Assembly (NCBI RefSeq): GCF_000566685.1
Contig: NZ_AZQN01000001.1
Span: 186,001 to 250,000, forward strand
Origin: Dyadobacter tibetensis Y620-1
GTDB lineage: Bacteria; Bacteroidota; Bacteroidia; Cytophagales; Spirosomataceae
Direction of reading: 5' to 3'
DNA: 64,000 bases
A program made the translations under genes and the position numbers. Below are positions 28,102-38,600 of the stretch, one piece after another (position 1 is the first letter of the stretch; the number at the start of each line of letters is the position of its first letter). The notes below the pieces were generated by a model, which had not been told where the DNA came from, made no database searches, and worked only from the letters and a program-made list of their open reading frames with translations.

Positions 28102-28464
28102 ATGTTTATGGAAAAAGATAATTTTATACCTCTGGCGGTAAAATGGGCCCAGGCACATGGTTTTAAGGAAATACAGGCCAATATGGAAGGCTATGATACT
28201 CCTACGGCTTATGAGCGTGCGGCGGATAACGAGAAATTTATTCCAGACGTAACTGGGGTAAATATGTTTAACAGACATTATCTGGAGGTTTCTTTGAAAA
28301 CCGATCAGCCCCGAGGAAGTGTTTCCAAATGGAAGCTTCTTAGTGAACTGGCAGGTATGAAGGGTGCTAAACTATATTTACTGGCTCCCAAAGGCCATGT
28401 GCGCTTCACCAAAGAACTGGTTTTGCAATATAATATTCCTGCTGAAGTTGTGAAAATAGACTAA
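28102..28464 (+). CDS. Hypothetical protein, possibly a PD-(D/E)XK-like nuclease fold
   Basis: I do not recognise a named family in this 120-residue soluble protein. The layout helix (PLAVKWAQAHGF), strand with PDVTG (residues 48-52), strand with YLEVSLKT (60-67), helix (KWKLLSELAGM) and strand (AKLYLLAPKG) resembles the core of restriction-endonuclease-like folds. The catalytic Lys of ExK would then be replaced by Ser or shifted two residues to EVSLK. This is inference only. ATG 28102 or the third-codon ATG 28108 may be the start. A strong terminator follows, so it is a monocistronic gene or the end of a short unit with the TPR gene. Confidence 0.65.
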   Translation: MFMEKDNFIPLAVKWAQAHGFKEIQANMEGYDTPTAYERAADNEKFIPDVTGVNMFNRHYLEVSLKTDQPRGSVSKWKLLSELAGMKGAKLYLLAPKGHVRFTKELVLQYNIPAEVVKID

Positions 28465-28469
28465 GGCTG

Positions 28470-28517
28470 TGGTTGGTAATAACCTCGTGTGGCTATTACC
28501 AACCATTTTTATTTTTT
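28470..28517 (+). terminator. Intrinsic terminator
   Basis: A perfect 12-bp hairpin (28470-28481 with 28494-28505, 12-base loop) is followed by TTTTTATTTTTT. It starts five bases beyond the stop at 28464. Confidence 0.88.
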
Positions 28518-28599
28518 AAGAACGATTAGCTGCTTTTCCTCGACCATTTGTACGAGGTTTTTTTATGTCTAAAAGTAGGTGCTCAGTGTGTGGCCTGGC

Positions 28600-29901
28600 C
28601 TATTCCTTCTTCAACATTTTCAGTAACCAATTATTCATCTGATCCCTTTCTTCCGGATAAGTCCAGTGGCCGGTATCCTGGTAGAGGGAAAGTTCTTTTG
28701 CTGCAGTAATCATGTTATAGGCAGCATACATGGACGTAGGAGGGCAAGTTTCATCGTTAAAGCCCCACATATAATGGCCGGGAATTTTTATTCGGCGAGC
28801 AAAATTCACTACGTCATAATACGGGATTGTTTTTAACTTCTGTTGATAGTTATTATGGTCTAGATTGGAATCGCTGAAGTAATGAGGCCAGCCTCCGGCT
28901 CGTCCGTGTAGGTATCCCGTAACATCACTAAGCGCCGGATAAAATGCCCCAAGCCACTTCACCCGAGTGTCCAATCCTGCCGTAATTATGGATAAAGCGC
29001 CTCCCTGACTTCCGCCGGTAACGGCCAGATTCTTCCCGTCGTATTGCGGCAGACCAGTTAAAAAATCGTTAGCTCTTATGCATCCCAGATACACTCTCTT
29101 ATAGTAGAAACGGTCGCGGCTGTCCATGTCGAAATTCCAGTATCCGGACAGGGCACCAAAACGTAGATCATTATATAATCCTGCATCCATGGTGACAGGA
29201 ATGCCATGAATACCTATCTCCAAAGTGATGATACCCTTTTCGGCCATATCTATCTGACCATAATAAGGGCGCACTCCTGCTCCAGGAACCCTGAGGAGGG
29301 CAGGGTACTTGCCTTCTTTTTTAGGTATGGCTAATATCCCGTAGATCCGCGAGTCTTTCGAGGTATTTTGTAGGTTAACATGATAAACATTCACTGTCTC
29401 TGTACAACGCTCGGGAAGTAGGGTCATACGTGCATCAATAGGCACTTTTGCCAATTCCTTTCTGGCCTGGTCCCAAAAAGTATCAAAGTCAGCAGGATTA
29501 TCAACGGTAGGTTGAATCTTTTCTGGTTCAAATCCCGCCGTGGCGATTCCTCGATATCGCTTGCCATCGATATTTATGGTTACAATGCAACGGAGAAAAC
29601 CGGGCTTTTTCAGAGTACCCGCATCAATAGTGCCTTGACCATTTTTAAGGACCTTTTTTTCAGACATCGTCGCGGGCATTTTTTCTGGCCCAACTTCATA
29701 ACTGATCTCAGCGTTAGGTACTAAATTGCCGTAATGATGAACTTGAACATTAAACTGAACCTTCTGACCCGTCTGGTAGGTCCAGTCGGGTCGATCGGGA
29801 GACACAACTATTTCGTAAGGAGTTTGGGTGGGTTGGGCGTTAATCTGCAGGCAATACAGAGAAACTAACAATAATAAGATTAGTTGGCGAATTTTACTCA
29901 T
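28600..29901 (-). CDS. Acetyl xylan esterase / cephalosporin-C deacetylase (CE7-like), exported
   Basis: This 433-residue secreted esterase probably removes acetyl groups from plant or algal glycans. It has a signal peptide (cleavage near INAQ), an N-terminal Ig-like domain (about 28-125) and an AXE1-type alpha/beta-hydrolase domain (about 130-430). The triad is visible: S298 in TGGSQGG, D383 in GFNDETCPP and H412 in DTGHW. The Ig-like extension makes it longer than single-domain CE7 enzymes. It lies at the left end of the polysaccharide utilisation locus but on the opposite strand from susCD, so it is regulated separately. Confidence 0.88.
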   Translation of the reverse strand: MSKIRQLILLLLVSLYCLQINAQPTQTPYEIVVSPDRPDWTYQTGQKVQFNVQVHHYGNLVPNAEISYEVGPEKMPATMSEKKVLKNGQGTIDAGTLKKPGFLRCIVTINIDGKRYRGIATAGFEPEKIQPTVDNPADFDTFWDQARKELAKVPIDARMTLLPERCTETVNVYHVNLQNTSKDSRIYGILAIPKKEGKYPALLRVPGAGVRPYYGQIDMAEKGIITLEIGIHGIPVTMDAGLYNDLRFGALSGYWNFDMDSRDRFYYKRVYLGCIRANDFLTGLPQYDGKNLAVTGGSQGGALSIITAGLDTRVKWLGAFYPALSDVTGYLHGRAGGWPHYFSDSNLDHNNYQQKLKTIPYYDVVNFARRIKIPGHYMWGFNDETCPPTSMYAAYNMITAAKELSLYQDTGHWTYPEERDQMNNWLLKMLKKE

Positions 29902-30022
29902 TTTTCAATTAATAAACGTGTGAAAATATAGGCTTCAGGGCCTGTTCTAGCTTAAGAAGGCTAAATTTGACTAATTTTACTTTTTAGTAAGCTAATCAGG
30001 ATTTTAAGGAAGACTAATTGTT

Positions 30023-30775
30023 ATGGCCGAGTTAAAACGTATCAATAAATTTATAAGTGAAACGGGCATTTGTTCCCGACGCGAAGCCGACAAATTGGTG
30101 GAGGCAGGGAAGGTAAGCCTGAATGGCCGAATCGCTGTACTGGGCGATAAGGCTGGGACGGAAGATATCGTTTTAGTAAATGGAAAACTTCTAAAGCCGA
30201 AAAAAACTCCAGTCTATATCGCTTTTCATAAGCCAGTAGGAATTACTTGTACTACGGAAAGAGATATTAAAGGAAATATAATAGACTATATCAATCATCC
30301 CGAGCGAATTTTTCCTATAGGCCGGTTAGATAAGCCTTCCGAAGGACTTATTTTCCTTACTAATGACGGCGACATTGTAAATAAAATTCTCAGAGCGGGG
30401 AACAATCATGAAAAAGAATATCAGGTAACGGTTCATAAGCCTATTGACTCGACTTTCGTTAACAAGATGTCAGCGGGTATCCCCATCCTGGACACTGTAA
30501 CAAAAAAATGTATGGTTCGTAAGGATGGACCTTTTACTTTTACCATCGTACTGACCCAAGGTTTAAACCGCCAGATAAGACGTATGTGCGAATATCTAGG
30601 CTATAGGGTTACCCGATTGAAGCGGGTACGCATCATGGATGTTACCATCGAAGGTATTTCTGAAGGCAAATGGAGAAACCTGACCTCAGCGGAATTAGGA
30701 GCCATAGAGGAGGCAGTTGCTAAAAGTGTAAAAACGGAAGAAGGCTCCATGCTACAGGAATGGGATAATGAATAA
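30023..30775 (+). CDS. rluF: 23S rRNA pseudouridine-2604 synthase (RluF-like)
   Basis: This 250-residue RNA-modifying enzyme has an N-terminal S4 RNA-binding domain (about 6-55, [21 protein letters not shown]) and a RsuA/RluB-family catalytic domain (about 65-225). The catalytic Asp is in [33 protein letters not shown] is the conserved C-terminal motif and, with the K/R-rich strand, points to RluF rather than RluB or RsuA. The charged C-terminal tail is longer than in E. coli. It sits between two carbohydrate genes without functional relation. Confidence 0.88.
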   Translation: MAELKRINKFISETGICSRREADKLVEAGKVSLNGRIAVLGDKAGTEDIVLVNGKLLKPKKTPVYIAFHKPVGITCTTERDIKGNIIDYINHPERIFPIGRLDKPSEGLIFLTNDGDIVNKILRAGNNHEKEYQVTVHKPIDSTFVNKMSAGIPILDTVTKKCMVRKDGPFTFTIVLTQGLNRQIRRMCEYLGYRVTRLKRVRIMDVTIEGISEGKWRNLTSAELGAIEEAVAKSVKTEEGSMLQEWDNE

Positions 30776-30924
30776 GCTCATAAATAGTGAAGGATACTCA
30801 TCCACTTACTTTTTGGGTTGAAATGATATTGAAATTCGGGAATATATGGATCAGTTCGTTAATTTGTAGGTTACTACCTGGTATCGGGCCCTTGAGGGCT
30901 TTTACAAATTAATATTCCTAAACC

Positions 30925-33120
30925 ATGCTTAAAAAAGTTTTTACTACCGCATTGCTCGCCATATCCGGATTGGGCGCTTATAGTCAACAGCTTCCCATTT
31001 GGCAGAAAAATTTTGATCAACAAAAGCCCGTAGATTGGCAATTACAATCACAGGGGAATGCAGCCAAAATTTATTCAGATCATGATGGACAGGATTTGAT
31101 CCTCTATAATGGATTGGTAAAACGTAGTTTCCGGATTGTGCCAGATCTGGTATGTTTCGAATATAAAAATATGTCGAATGGACAGCAGCTTCTAAGGTCT
31201 GTCACCCCCGAAGCGCTCATTACACTAAATGGCCGTGAATATCCTGTAGGAGGACTTGAGGGGCAAAAGGAAAAGGCCTATTTGTTAAATTCCTGGCTAA
31301 AGGATATGAGCAGGTATGATAGCGCTTTTCATTTTTTTGATTATCAGATAAAAGATTTGGATCCCATCATAGACTGGAAACCCAAAATGTGGACTCCAAA
31401 GACGGGTATCCGTCAGGCTAAAGGCAAGGAGTTGGTTTTCCTATTCAAAAGCAAGCTTTCGCAACTGGAAGGAATTAATATCAAGGTCCATTATGCACTT
31501 TACGACGGTATTCCCTTACTCAGTAAATGGGTGACTGTTACCAACGGTTCCGGGAAGGAGGTGGTTGTCGATCAAATAATGAACGAAGTGCTAGCCATTG
31601 TAGAAGAGGAAAGTGCTGTAGATGGCAGTCATGCGGCTATGAAAACCCCGAATGGCTTGTATATAGAGAACAACTTTGCCTTCAACAATTCCATGCGGGC
31701 GCATCTCAGTGACCAGGCTACACATTGGCTGCCCGATAGTAGCTATACTTCGCAGGTGCATTATAATTTTCAAACACCAGCACTATTGAAAGTCTTTCCC
31801 CCGAAAGGGTATGGGATGACTCTTTCAGGTGGACAGGCCCTCACATCTATACGCACCTTCGAACTCTTACAAGATAGTTATGATCGTGAGCGTAAGGGGA
31901 TGGCCCTGAAGAAAATGTATAGAACTCTGGCACCCTGGGTTGCCACCAATCCTATCTTTATGCATCTGGTAAGCAAGAATGATCAGGAGGTCTATACGGC
32001 CATTGATCAGTGTGCCGACACAGGCTACGAAGCCCTGATACTAAGCTTTGGAAGCCATTGTAATATGGAAGATACGTCGGCTCAAAATATAGCTAAATGG
32101 AAGTCAATTGCAGATTATGCCCATAAAAAGAATGTTTATATAGGCAGCTATAGCTTATTTAGTTCCCGTAAAATTGGGCCTGAAACCGATGTGATAGATC
32201 CTGAAACCGGATTGCCTGGAGGGGCATATTTTGGTAATGCACCCTGTATGGCAAGTGCCTGGGGATTAAATTATATCGAAAATCTAAAGAAATTTATGAT
32301 TTCAACTGGTTTCGATATTTTTGAAAATGATGGCCCATATCCTGGTGATGTCTGTGCTTCGCAGGCCCACCCAGGGCATCGAGGACTTGCCGATTCTCAA
32401 TGGAAGCAAATGCAATTACAAAAAGGTCTGTACCGCTGGTGCAATGAAAATGGTATATATGTCAATGCGCCAGACTGGTACTTCCTGGACGGAACCAACA
32501 AAATTGCCTTGGGATATCGGGAGGTTAACTTCTCCCTATCCCGGGATCAGCAGAAGATATTGAACCGGCAAAATATCTATGACGCCATGTGGACCGAGAC
32601 GCCCTCGATGGCTTGGGGGTTTGTTCCTTTGACAAAATATCAAGGAGGAGGTCCTGAAGCCATTTTGGAGCCTTTATCGGATCATTTAGACGCCTACGAG
32701 CAATTGATGATGCAATATTATGGCTCTGGCATACAGGCATGTTATAGGGGCCCCCGACTATATGATACTGAAAAGACTAAAGATAAAGTCATTGAAGTAA
32801 TTACTTGGTACAAAAAATATAGAGATATACTTAATTCGGATATCATACACCTGAGACGTGCTGATGGTCGAGACTGGGATGGAATACTACACGTAAATCC
32901 AGAAACACCTCAAAAGGGGCTAGCCATGCTTTATAATCCTACTGATCAGGAAATTGTCCGGGAAATTGATTTACCATTATATTTTACAGGTAAACATCAA
33001 ACTGTGCTGGTAAGGGAGAAGGAAGGGGCATCCCGGAGCTATAAAGTTGGTCGGGATTATGCCATATCGGTTCCGCTAAGGATACCTGCCAATGGATATA
33101 CTTGGTTGGTTCTGGAATAA
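30925..33120 (+). CDS. Secreted clan GH-D-like glycoside hydrolase (alpha-galactosidase-like)
   Basis: This 731-residue exported protein has a signal peptide (cleavage near AYSQ). A large N-terminal beta-rich domain (about 50-310) is followed by a TIM-barrel-like domain (about 340-620) and a C-terminal beta domain (640-731). This is the layout of GH36/GH27-type enzymes. FDIFENDGPYPGD (D469 as likely nucleophile), YVNAPDWYFLDG and GVQA-like SGIQACYRGPRLYD are the most striking conserved-looking segments. I cannot assign it to a defined GH family or substrate. Its position next to a CE7 esterase, SusCD and sulfatases suggests a role in degrading a decorated polysaccharide. Confidence 0.7.
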   Translation: MLKKVFTTALLAISGLGAYSQQLPIWQKNFDQQKPVDWQLQSQGNAAKIYSDHDGQDLILYNGLVKRSFRIVPDLVCFEYKNMSNGQQLLRSVTPEALITLNGREYPVGGLEGQKEKAYLLNSWLKDMSRYDSAFHFFDYQIKDLDPIIDWKPKMWTPKTGIRQAKGKELVFLFKSKLSQLEGINIKVHYALYDGIPLLSKWVTVTNGSGKEVVVDQIMNEVLAIVEEESAVDGSHAAMKTPNGLYIENNFAFNNSMRAHLSDQATHWLPDSSYTSQVHYNFQTPALLKVFPPKGYGMTLSGGQALTSIRTFELLQDSYDRERKGMALKKMYRTLAPWVATNPIFMHLVSKNDQEVYTAIDQCADTGYEALILSFGSHCNMEDTSAQNIAKWKSIADYAHKKNVYIGSYSLFSSRKIGPETDVIDPETGLPGGAYFGNAPCMASAWGLNYIENLKKFMISTGFDIFENDGPYPGDVCASQAHPGHRGLADSQWKQMQLQKGLYRWCNENGIYVNAPDWYFLDGTNKIALGYREVNFSLSRDQQKILNRQNIYDAMWTETPSMAWGFVPLTKYQGGGPEAILEPLSDHLDAYEQLMMQYYGSGIQACYRGPRLYDTEKTKDKVIEVITWYKKYRDILNSDIIHLRRADGRDWDGILHVNPETPQKGLAMLYNPTDQEIVREIDLPLYFTGKHQTVLVREKEGASRSYKVGRDYAISVPLRIPANGYTWLVLE

Positions 33121-33346
33121 ACCCATTGGTGCTAGTGTAAAGAGCAGGGGAATTTTCCTGGACTGCAAGAAATATTGATGTCTTCCGATTCTTGTATGAA
33201 TTTTTGGTTTTACCCAATAGATTAACTCCCATAGGCTGGGAAATATGGTGATCCATCAGTTTTCTTAAGGCACGATTTTTATTCACTTTAAGGAGTAGTA
33301 AGATATAAAAAGGAAAATAATTTCAAAATTTCTTAATGATATTCAT

Positions 33347-33565
33347 ATGAATCTGAGCCACCAACCAGTCCCGGGAGTTACCCCTCCCGAAGCCCCTGAC
33401 GAAAATCCTCTCCTTCCGGATATTCCAGAAGCTCCTCAGCCCGGTATTCCGGAAGAAAATCCCCCATTGGAAGATCCTGTACTTCCTCCTTATGAGCCTA
33501 CGCCAGAACGACCACCTGTGGAGCCGGATACACCGGAACTAGACCCCGCCACAAGTCCCCGCTAG
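33347..33565 (+). CDS. Proline-rich acidic small protein of unknown function
   Basis: This 72-residue frame is 24/72 proline with 15 Asp or Glu and almost no aromatic residues. It reads as a string of short PxxP-like units (PEAPDENPLLPD, PEAPQPGIPEENPPLED). There is no signal peptide or cysteine. Short proline-rich proteins of this kind occur in other Bacteroidota, with no known function. Coding status is supported by the strong terminator 48 bases beyond the stop and the lack of any competing gene. It stands just before the ECF sigma gene but is separated from it by that terminator. Confidence 0.6.
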   Translation: MNLSHQPVPGVTPPEAPDENPLLPDIPEAPQPGIPEENPPLEDPVLPPYEPTPERPPVEPDTPELDPATSPR

Positions 33566-33612
33566 AAAGCATCCTTGGGGAAATGTTTTATAAATTAATT
33601 AAATAATGATAC

Positions 33613-33646
33613 AAGACCAGCTAGTACAGGATAGCTGGTCTTTTTT
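33613..33646 (+). terminator. Intrinsic terminator after the proline-rich gene
   Basis: An 11-bp perfect hairpin (33613-33623 with 33632-33642) with an 8-base loop runs into a T6 tract, 48 bases after the stop codon. It isolates the small gene from the sigma factor downstream. Confidence 0.88.
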
Positions 33647-33758
33647 GTGCTGTTATATTGCTCTTGCATAATTTATACTATTATTATTCAGGAGCTGATC
33701 CCTTGTTACTCCTATTTTTTTGAAAAATACTTCAAAAAAATAGGTTAAGATTCTTCAA

Positions 33759-34382
33759 ATGGACGCTCCTTTAGGAAATGAACGGCAGAACATGGCGCAA
33801 CGGTTGGCTTACGAAGAAGCACAAAATTTATGGCAAGAGTATAAAGATGGCGATATCACTGCCTTAGGGAAGATTATGGAAGGGTATTATTCCGACCTGT
33901 TCAATTGGGGATTGCGTTTTAATGCCGATCGAGAGATGATAAAGGACTGTATTCAAGAAACCTTTTTGACTTTGTGGAAAAAGCAGGAAACCATAAGAAC
34001 CGTGGAAAATGTTCGCGCTTATCTCATGGTTATGATCAAGAGGAGGGTATTGTCCGAAAAAAATAAGCAACAAGGGGATGTGGCTATAGATAGGATAGAG
34101 GGTTATGAATTTTTAGTAGAGTTCGCCCCCGATCTAAGGTTAATAGAAGAGGAACATGAGGTATATCAAATAAAAAAACTATCTCATCATATTAATCGCC
34201 TGCCCAATCGGCAAAAGGAAGTGATTTATCTGCGCTTCTATCAGAATCAGAATTTCGAACAAATTGCCGAGACCATGCAACTAGGAAGGCAGTCGGTTTA
34301 TAATCTATTCCATAAATCTCTGAAAAGTCTTCGGGAAAACTGGGCCTACGGCACCCTGCTACTTCTGCTCTGGTGGTGCTAA
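33759..34382 (+). CDS. ECF RNA polymerase sigma factor (FecI/SusC-locus type)
   Basis: This 207-residue extracytoplasmic-function sigma factor has region 2 at about 40-105 (DCIQETFLTLWKK is region 2.2) and region 4 at about 150-200, with LPNRQKEVIYLRFYQNQNFEQIAETM and the recognition helix LGRQSVYNLFHKSLKSLR. It ends in an unusual hydrophobic tail (LLLLLWWC). In Bacteroidota such factors turn on the adjacent susCD genes when released by their FecR-type anti-sigma partner, which is the next gene here. Confidence 0.93.
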   Translation: MDAPLGNERQNMAQRLAYEEAQNLWQEYKDGDITALGKIMEGYYSDLFNWGLRFNADREMIKDCIQETFLTLWKKQETIRTVENVRAYLMVMIKRRVLSEKNKQQGDVAIDRIEGYEFLVEFAPDLRLIEEEHEVYQIKKLSHHINRLPNRQKEVIYLRFYQNQNFEQIAETMQLGRQSVYNLFHKSLKSLRENWAYGTLLLLLWWC

Positions 34383-34437
34383 GGAGTATGGCATCGTCTT
34401 AAAAGTGAAAGTAGCCAAATTACATTATCATAAGGTC

Positions 34438-35526
34438 ATGAAAAAATACGAGAAATATGGAGTGGAGGACTTTATTCAGGACGAAGAATTCCGGAGTTGG
34501 GTATTGGGCAGCAGTCAATATGAGCTACTATGGTTCAATTTCATACGGAATTATCCTGAAAAGAGAGAGGAATTAGAAGAAGCAGAACGGTGGATTCGTG
34601 CCAGCCGAGTCTCAGAGGCACCCATTTCTAAACAAGAGATAAGAAGTGAAGTACAGCGATTTCTGAACAGGGCACAGGATGGAGTATCGCATTTCAATGA
34701 GGTTGGCAGAAATGAGTCTGTGTTGATCAAGACGAATGAAAAGCCGAGTCACATATGGTTCCATGCAGCGGCGGCAAGCCTGATTATACTGACAGGATTA
34801 ATAATTGGAAACCACTATTACCGCATGCCTTCCCCGGCTAAGGTAAACAACCTGGTAGAGACCTTTAATCATACGGGAAAACCCCTTCCCATTTTCCTTG
34901 CCGACAGCAGTGTAGTAGTCTTAAGTGCAAATAGTGCCTTGCGCTATCCGTCACGGTTTACCGATTCTGCACGGATCGTATATCTAAAAGGGGAGGCTAG
35001 CTTCTCTGTTGCGCATCAGGGACAGCCTTTTTTAGTGTTTTCCGGAGAAATGATCACTAGGGTATTGGGAACCAAATTTGTGGTCAATGCTTTCGAAAAT
35101 CATAAAAAATATACGGTTCAGGTATTGTCAGGGAAAGTATCTGTTTATCAGGGCAAAGAAGGGGGGCGGAATCCTGATCTGGCCTCTAAGGGGTTAATAT
35201 TAACGGCCAATCAGGCTGCAATTTACGAAAGGCAGGATCAGCAGCTGTTTAAAACGATAATTGCAGATCCCCAAGCATTGGATGAGCGACTAAAGCTAAA
35301 GGACCGAACCTATGACGAGGTGCCATTGCCCAAATTATTTGAGGACCTCGAAGCCTTATATGGAATTACTATTTTATTCGATACGGCTGCATTTAGAAAA
35401 TGTCGTATTACTGCAACTTTGTCTACCGAGCCTTTATTTGAACAATTAAAGGCGGTATGTAAAACTGTTTCGGCTACTTACGAAATAGTTGATGGGCAGA
35501 TCGTAATCAATGGAAAAGGATGTTAA
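34438..35526 (+). CDS. FecR-family anti-sigma factor
   Basis: This 362-residue inner-membrane regulator has an N-terminal cytoplasmic sigma-binding part (about 1-105), one transmembrane helix (about 113-135; AAASLIILTGLIIGN) and a periplasmic FecR domain (about 145-245; ADSSVVVLSANSALRYP, VLGTKFVVNAF). A C-terminal STN-like DUF4974 domain (about 285-355) completes it. It senses the occupied TonB receptor (SusC) and controls the ECF sigma factor upstream. A GTG 11 codons earlier (34405) is possible; ATG 34438 (MKKYEKYGVEDF) is preferred. Confidence 0.92.
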   Translation: MKKYEKYGVEDFIQDEEFRSWVLGSSQYELLWFNFIRNYPEKREELEEAERWIRASRVSEAPISKQEIRSEVQRFLNRAQDGVSHFNEVGRNESVLIKTNEKPSHIWFHAAAASLIILTGLIIGNHYYRMPSPAKVNNLVETFNHTGKPLPIFLADSSVVVLSANSALRYPSRFTDSARIVYLKGEASFSVAHQGQPFLVFSGEMITRVLGTKFVVNAFENHKKYTVQVLSGKVSVYQGKEGGRNPDLASKGLILTANQAAIYERQDQQLFKTIIADPQALDERLKLKDRTYDEVPLPKLFEDLEALYGITILFDTAAFRKCRITATLSTEPLFEQLKAVCKTVSATYEIVDGQIVINGKGC

Positions 35527-35585
35527 AGATATTTTTTTTACCAACTAAACCCGTAGCCTTATGAAAGTTGTTTAGCAGCATAATA

Positions 35586-35654
35586 TCGGCAGCAGACTAG
35601 CTACTGCCGACCGGTCGATGGAAGTAGTGTACGCTCGCCAAAGTTATCACTACT
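35586..35654 (+). promoter_or_regulatory. Structured leader before susC
   Basis: The 169-base gap before susC contains three adjacent inverted repeats: TCGGCAG/CTGCCGA (35586-35592 with 35604-35610), the palindrome CGACCGGTCG (35608-35617) and AGTAGTG/CACTACT (35623-35629 with 35648-35654). The first two overlap and would compete. No U-tract follows, so this looks like a 5'-leader regulatory structure or operator rather than a terminator. Confidence 0.45.
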
Positions 35655-35695
35655 ACCGATAGTTCCTTCAAGAAACGTTAACCAAATCCAAACAT

Positions 35696-38600
35696 ATGAA
35701 AAAAATAGCGTTCAGGCAATTTTGGACAATACTTATGAAATTTACATTTACACAAGGATTGGTGATGCTCCTACTAATGAGTGCTTCCTATGCTCATGAT
35801 AGTAAAGCACAGGAATATCTAAACAGGCGGTTATCGCTCAATGTGGAGAATGTTGAGATCAAATCGGTGTTAGCAGAAATTGAGAAAGCCACAGAAGTGC
35901 GATTCGTTTATAGTTCTCAAGTGATCAATAAAGCGCAGAGGATCACGCTGAAGCAAAACCAAGTCAGTCTGGCAAGTTTACTGGACAAGCTTTTTGAGCC
36001 CTTACAAGTTCGTTATGAGCTTATGGGGCGAAAGGTCATATTAACCAAAGGGTCTGATCGTGAAGCTCCTGAGATGGAAGGTGCGACGGGAGCCCTACTG
36101 CGACTAATAAAAGGTCGTGTGTTAGATGAATCAGGAATCCCTTTACCAGGTGTAAGTGTGGTAGTGAAGGGAAGTACTCTAGGCACCAGTACGGATGTTG
36201 AGGGGCGGTTCGAATTAGAACTTCCCACAGATGCATCTGTGCTTGTCTTTAGTTTCGTAGGTTTCAGGAGTGAAGAGGTTGCCTTAGGAAAAGCAAGCGA
36301 ATTGGACATCATGCTGCGAGTAGAAAATAAGGCATTGAATGAAGTTGTGGTAGTAGGTTACGGAACGCAACGTGCGAAAGATCTGACCGGAGCAGTAGCT
36401 ACACTCCACCAGGAAGTAGTCAAAGACTTACCCGTCTCAAGTCTCGATCAGAAGATGATTGGCCAGGTTGCAGGAGTTCAAATACAACAGGTTTCCGGGG
36501 CTCCTGGAAGTGGAACCTCCGTACGCATCAGAGGTAGCGGCTCATTAGGTGCAGGTAATGAGCCTTTATATGTAGTGGATGGCATGCCGTACTCGGCGGG
36601 CCTCAACCAAAATCTTAATCCTTTGATGCTTATCAATCCCAATGATATTGAGTCTATATCTATACTAAAAGATGCGTCTTCTACGGCCATTTATGGATCC
36701 AGAGGATCCAATGGCGTGGTGCTGATTACTACAAAAAAAGGGTCATTCAATAAGACACAAATTTCATTTTCAGCGATGTCTGGCGTACAGACAGTACCCC
36801 AACGTGGCCGACCTGATTTAATGAACCAGCGTCAGTTTGCGGAGTTACAAAGAAACAAAATCGATATTGCGGTGTTCCGCTCAGAGAAGAGAGCGGCAAC
36901 AGAGAACGATTACCCTGTGGAGTATCGTAATCTGGACAATCTGAATGGTTCGGGGACGGACTGGTACGACCTGATACTGCAGAGTGCTCCTATTCATGAT
37001 TATAATGTCAATGTACAAAAAGGTGGAGAGGATTCGCGGATGAACTTTAGTATGGGCTATTTCAAGCAAGATGGGGTGTTGAAACACACTGGTGTTGAGC
37101 GTATTACCAGTAAGGTAAGTATGGAGACTACGTTGAAGGACAAATTTACAATTGGGGGGACGCTTCAGCCTACTTACATCAAGCAAAACAGAACCAATAC
37201 CAATTCCAATAGGGAGGATGTGATCGGGATAGCCAATTGGGCCAATCCGACCATGTCACCATATGACGCCAATGGGCAGCTGATTCCCTATATCCGGTCA
37301 CCACAGAGCAAATATCACTCGGCATGGAGTTTTGCCAATCCACTTTTTGTCCTGCAGGAGTCGAAACAAATTCAGGAACAGTTCCAAAACCTGGGAGTTG
37401 CATTCATCCAGTGGGACATACTACCGGGCTTGGTCGCCAAGTCCTCTTTAAATACGATCTGGTCCACGTCAAAATATTTCCAGTTTACGCCCAGCACCGT
37501 AGGTGGGTCCAACCGCCCTCCGGTTGCGGGTACGGGACAGGCAAGTAGCAATAACGGGACGAGCTTCAATTGGTTGATAGAGAATACGCTAACTTATAAC
37601 AAGAATTTTGGCGATCATCGAATCAATGCCTTATTGGGCTATACCGCACAGAAAAGCACGAGTGGAGCGGTTAATATCGATGCCGGCCCCTATTCCAATG
37701 ATCTGGTTCAAACTATTAATGCTGCTCAAGGCATTACCAATTGGGATCAAAATATTAATGAATGGAGTATCATTTCTTATCTGGGTAGACTCAACTATGG
37801 TTTCCAGGATAAGTATTTATTGACCGCAACGCTTCGGTCAGATGGATCCTCCAGATTTGGCTCACAAAACCGTTTTGCGTATTTCCCATCGGTAGCAGGA
37901 GCATGGAGGTTGTCGGAGGAAGAATTTCTTAAGAATAACAGCGCAATTAAAGATTTGAAACTGCGTGCCAGTTTTGGAACCAGTGGCAATAATAATATAG
38001 GCAACTACTCACACCTGGCTCAGATTCATCAGGGTTCCTATGCCTTTAATAATACCCAGGTAGCCGCTGCCTATGTAGGTTTGCCTAATCCTTATCTGAC
38101 TTGGGAGGAATCCAGCCAGATCGATGCCGGGTTAGATTTGGAGTTATTTCAGAATAATCTTTCCTTGACCCTGGATTTCTATAGTCGAAAGAGTAAAAAC
38201 ATGCTTTTGAATGACGTGATACCGGCCATCACCGGGTTCAGCAATCAGATTGTCAACAAGGGGAATGTTCGAAATCGTGGTGTAGAGTTAACCCTGGGTG
38301 CAAGCCCCATTTCCGGTCCTTTTAACTGGGATGTAAATTTAAATGTGGCCATAAACCGAAATAAGGTTCTTTCATTAAATGATAATAGTGATCGAATACT
38401 CTCAGGATCTAATGACGGGAATCCAACCCATGTGAGTGTGGTTGGCAAGCCTATCGGGCAATTTTTTGGGTTTGAACTGGAGGGTGTATATACGGCTGCT
38501 GATGTGGCAAATCCTGATATTATTAAAACAACCCAGGTGTATGAGGGAAATCCAAAGTACAAGGACGTTAATGGAGATGGGGTTGTCAACGACCTGTTAG

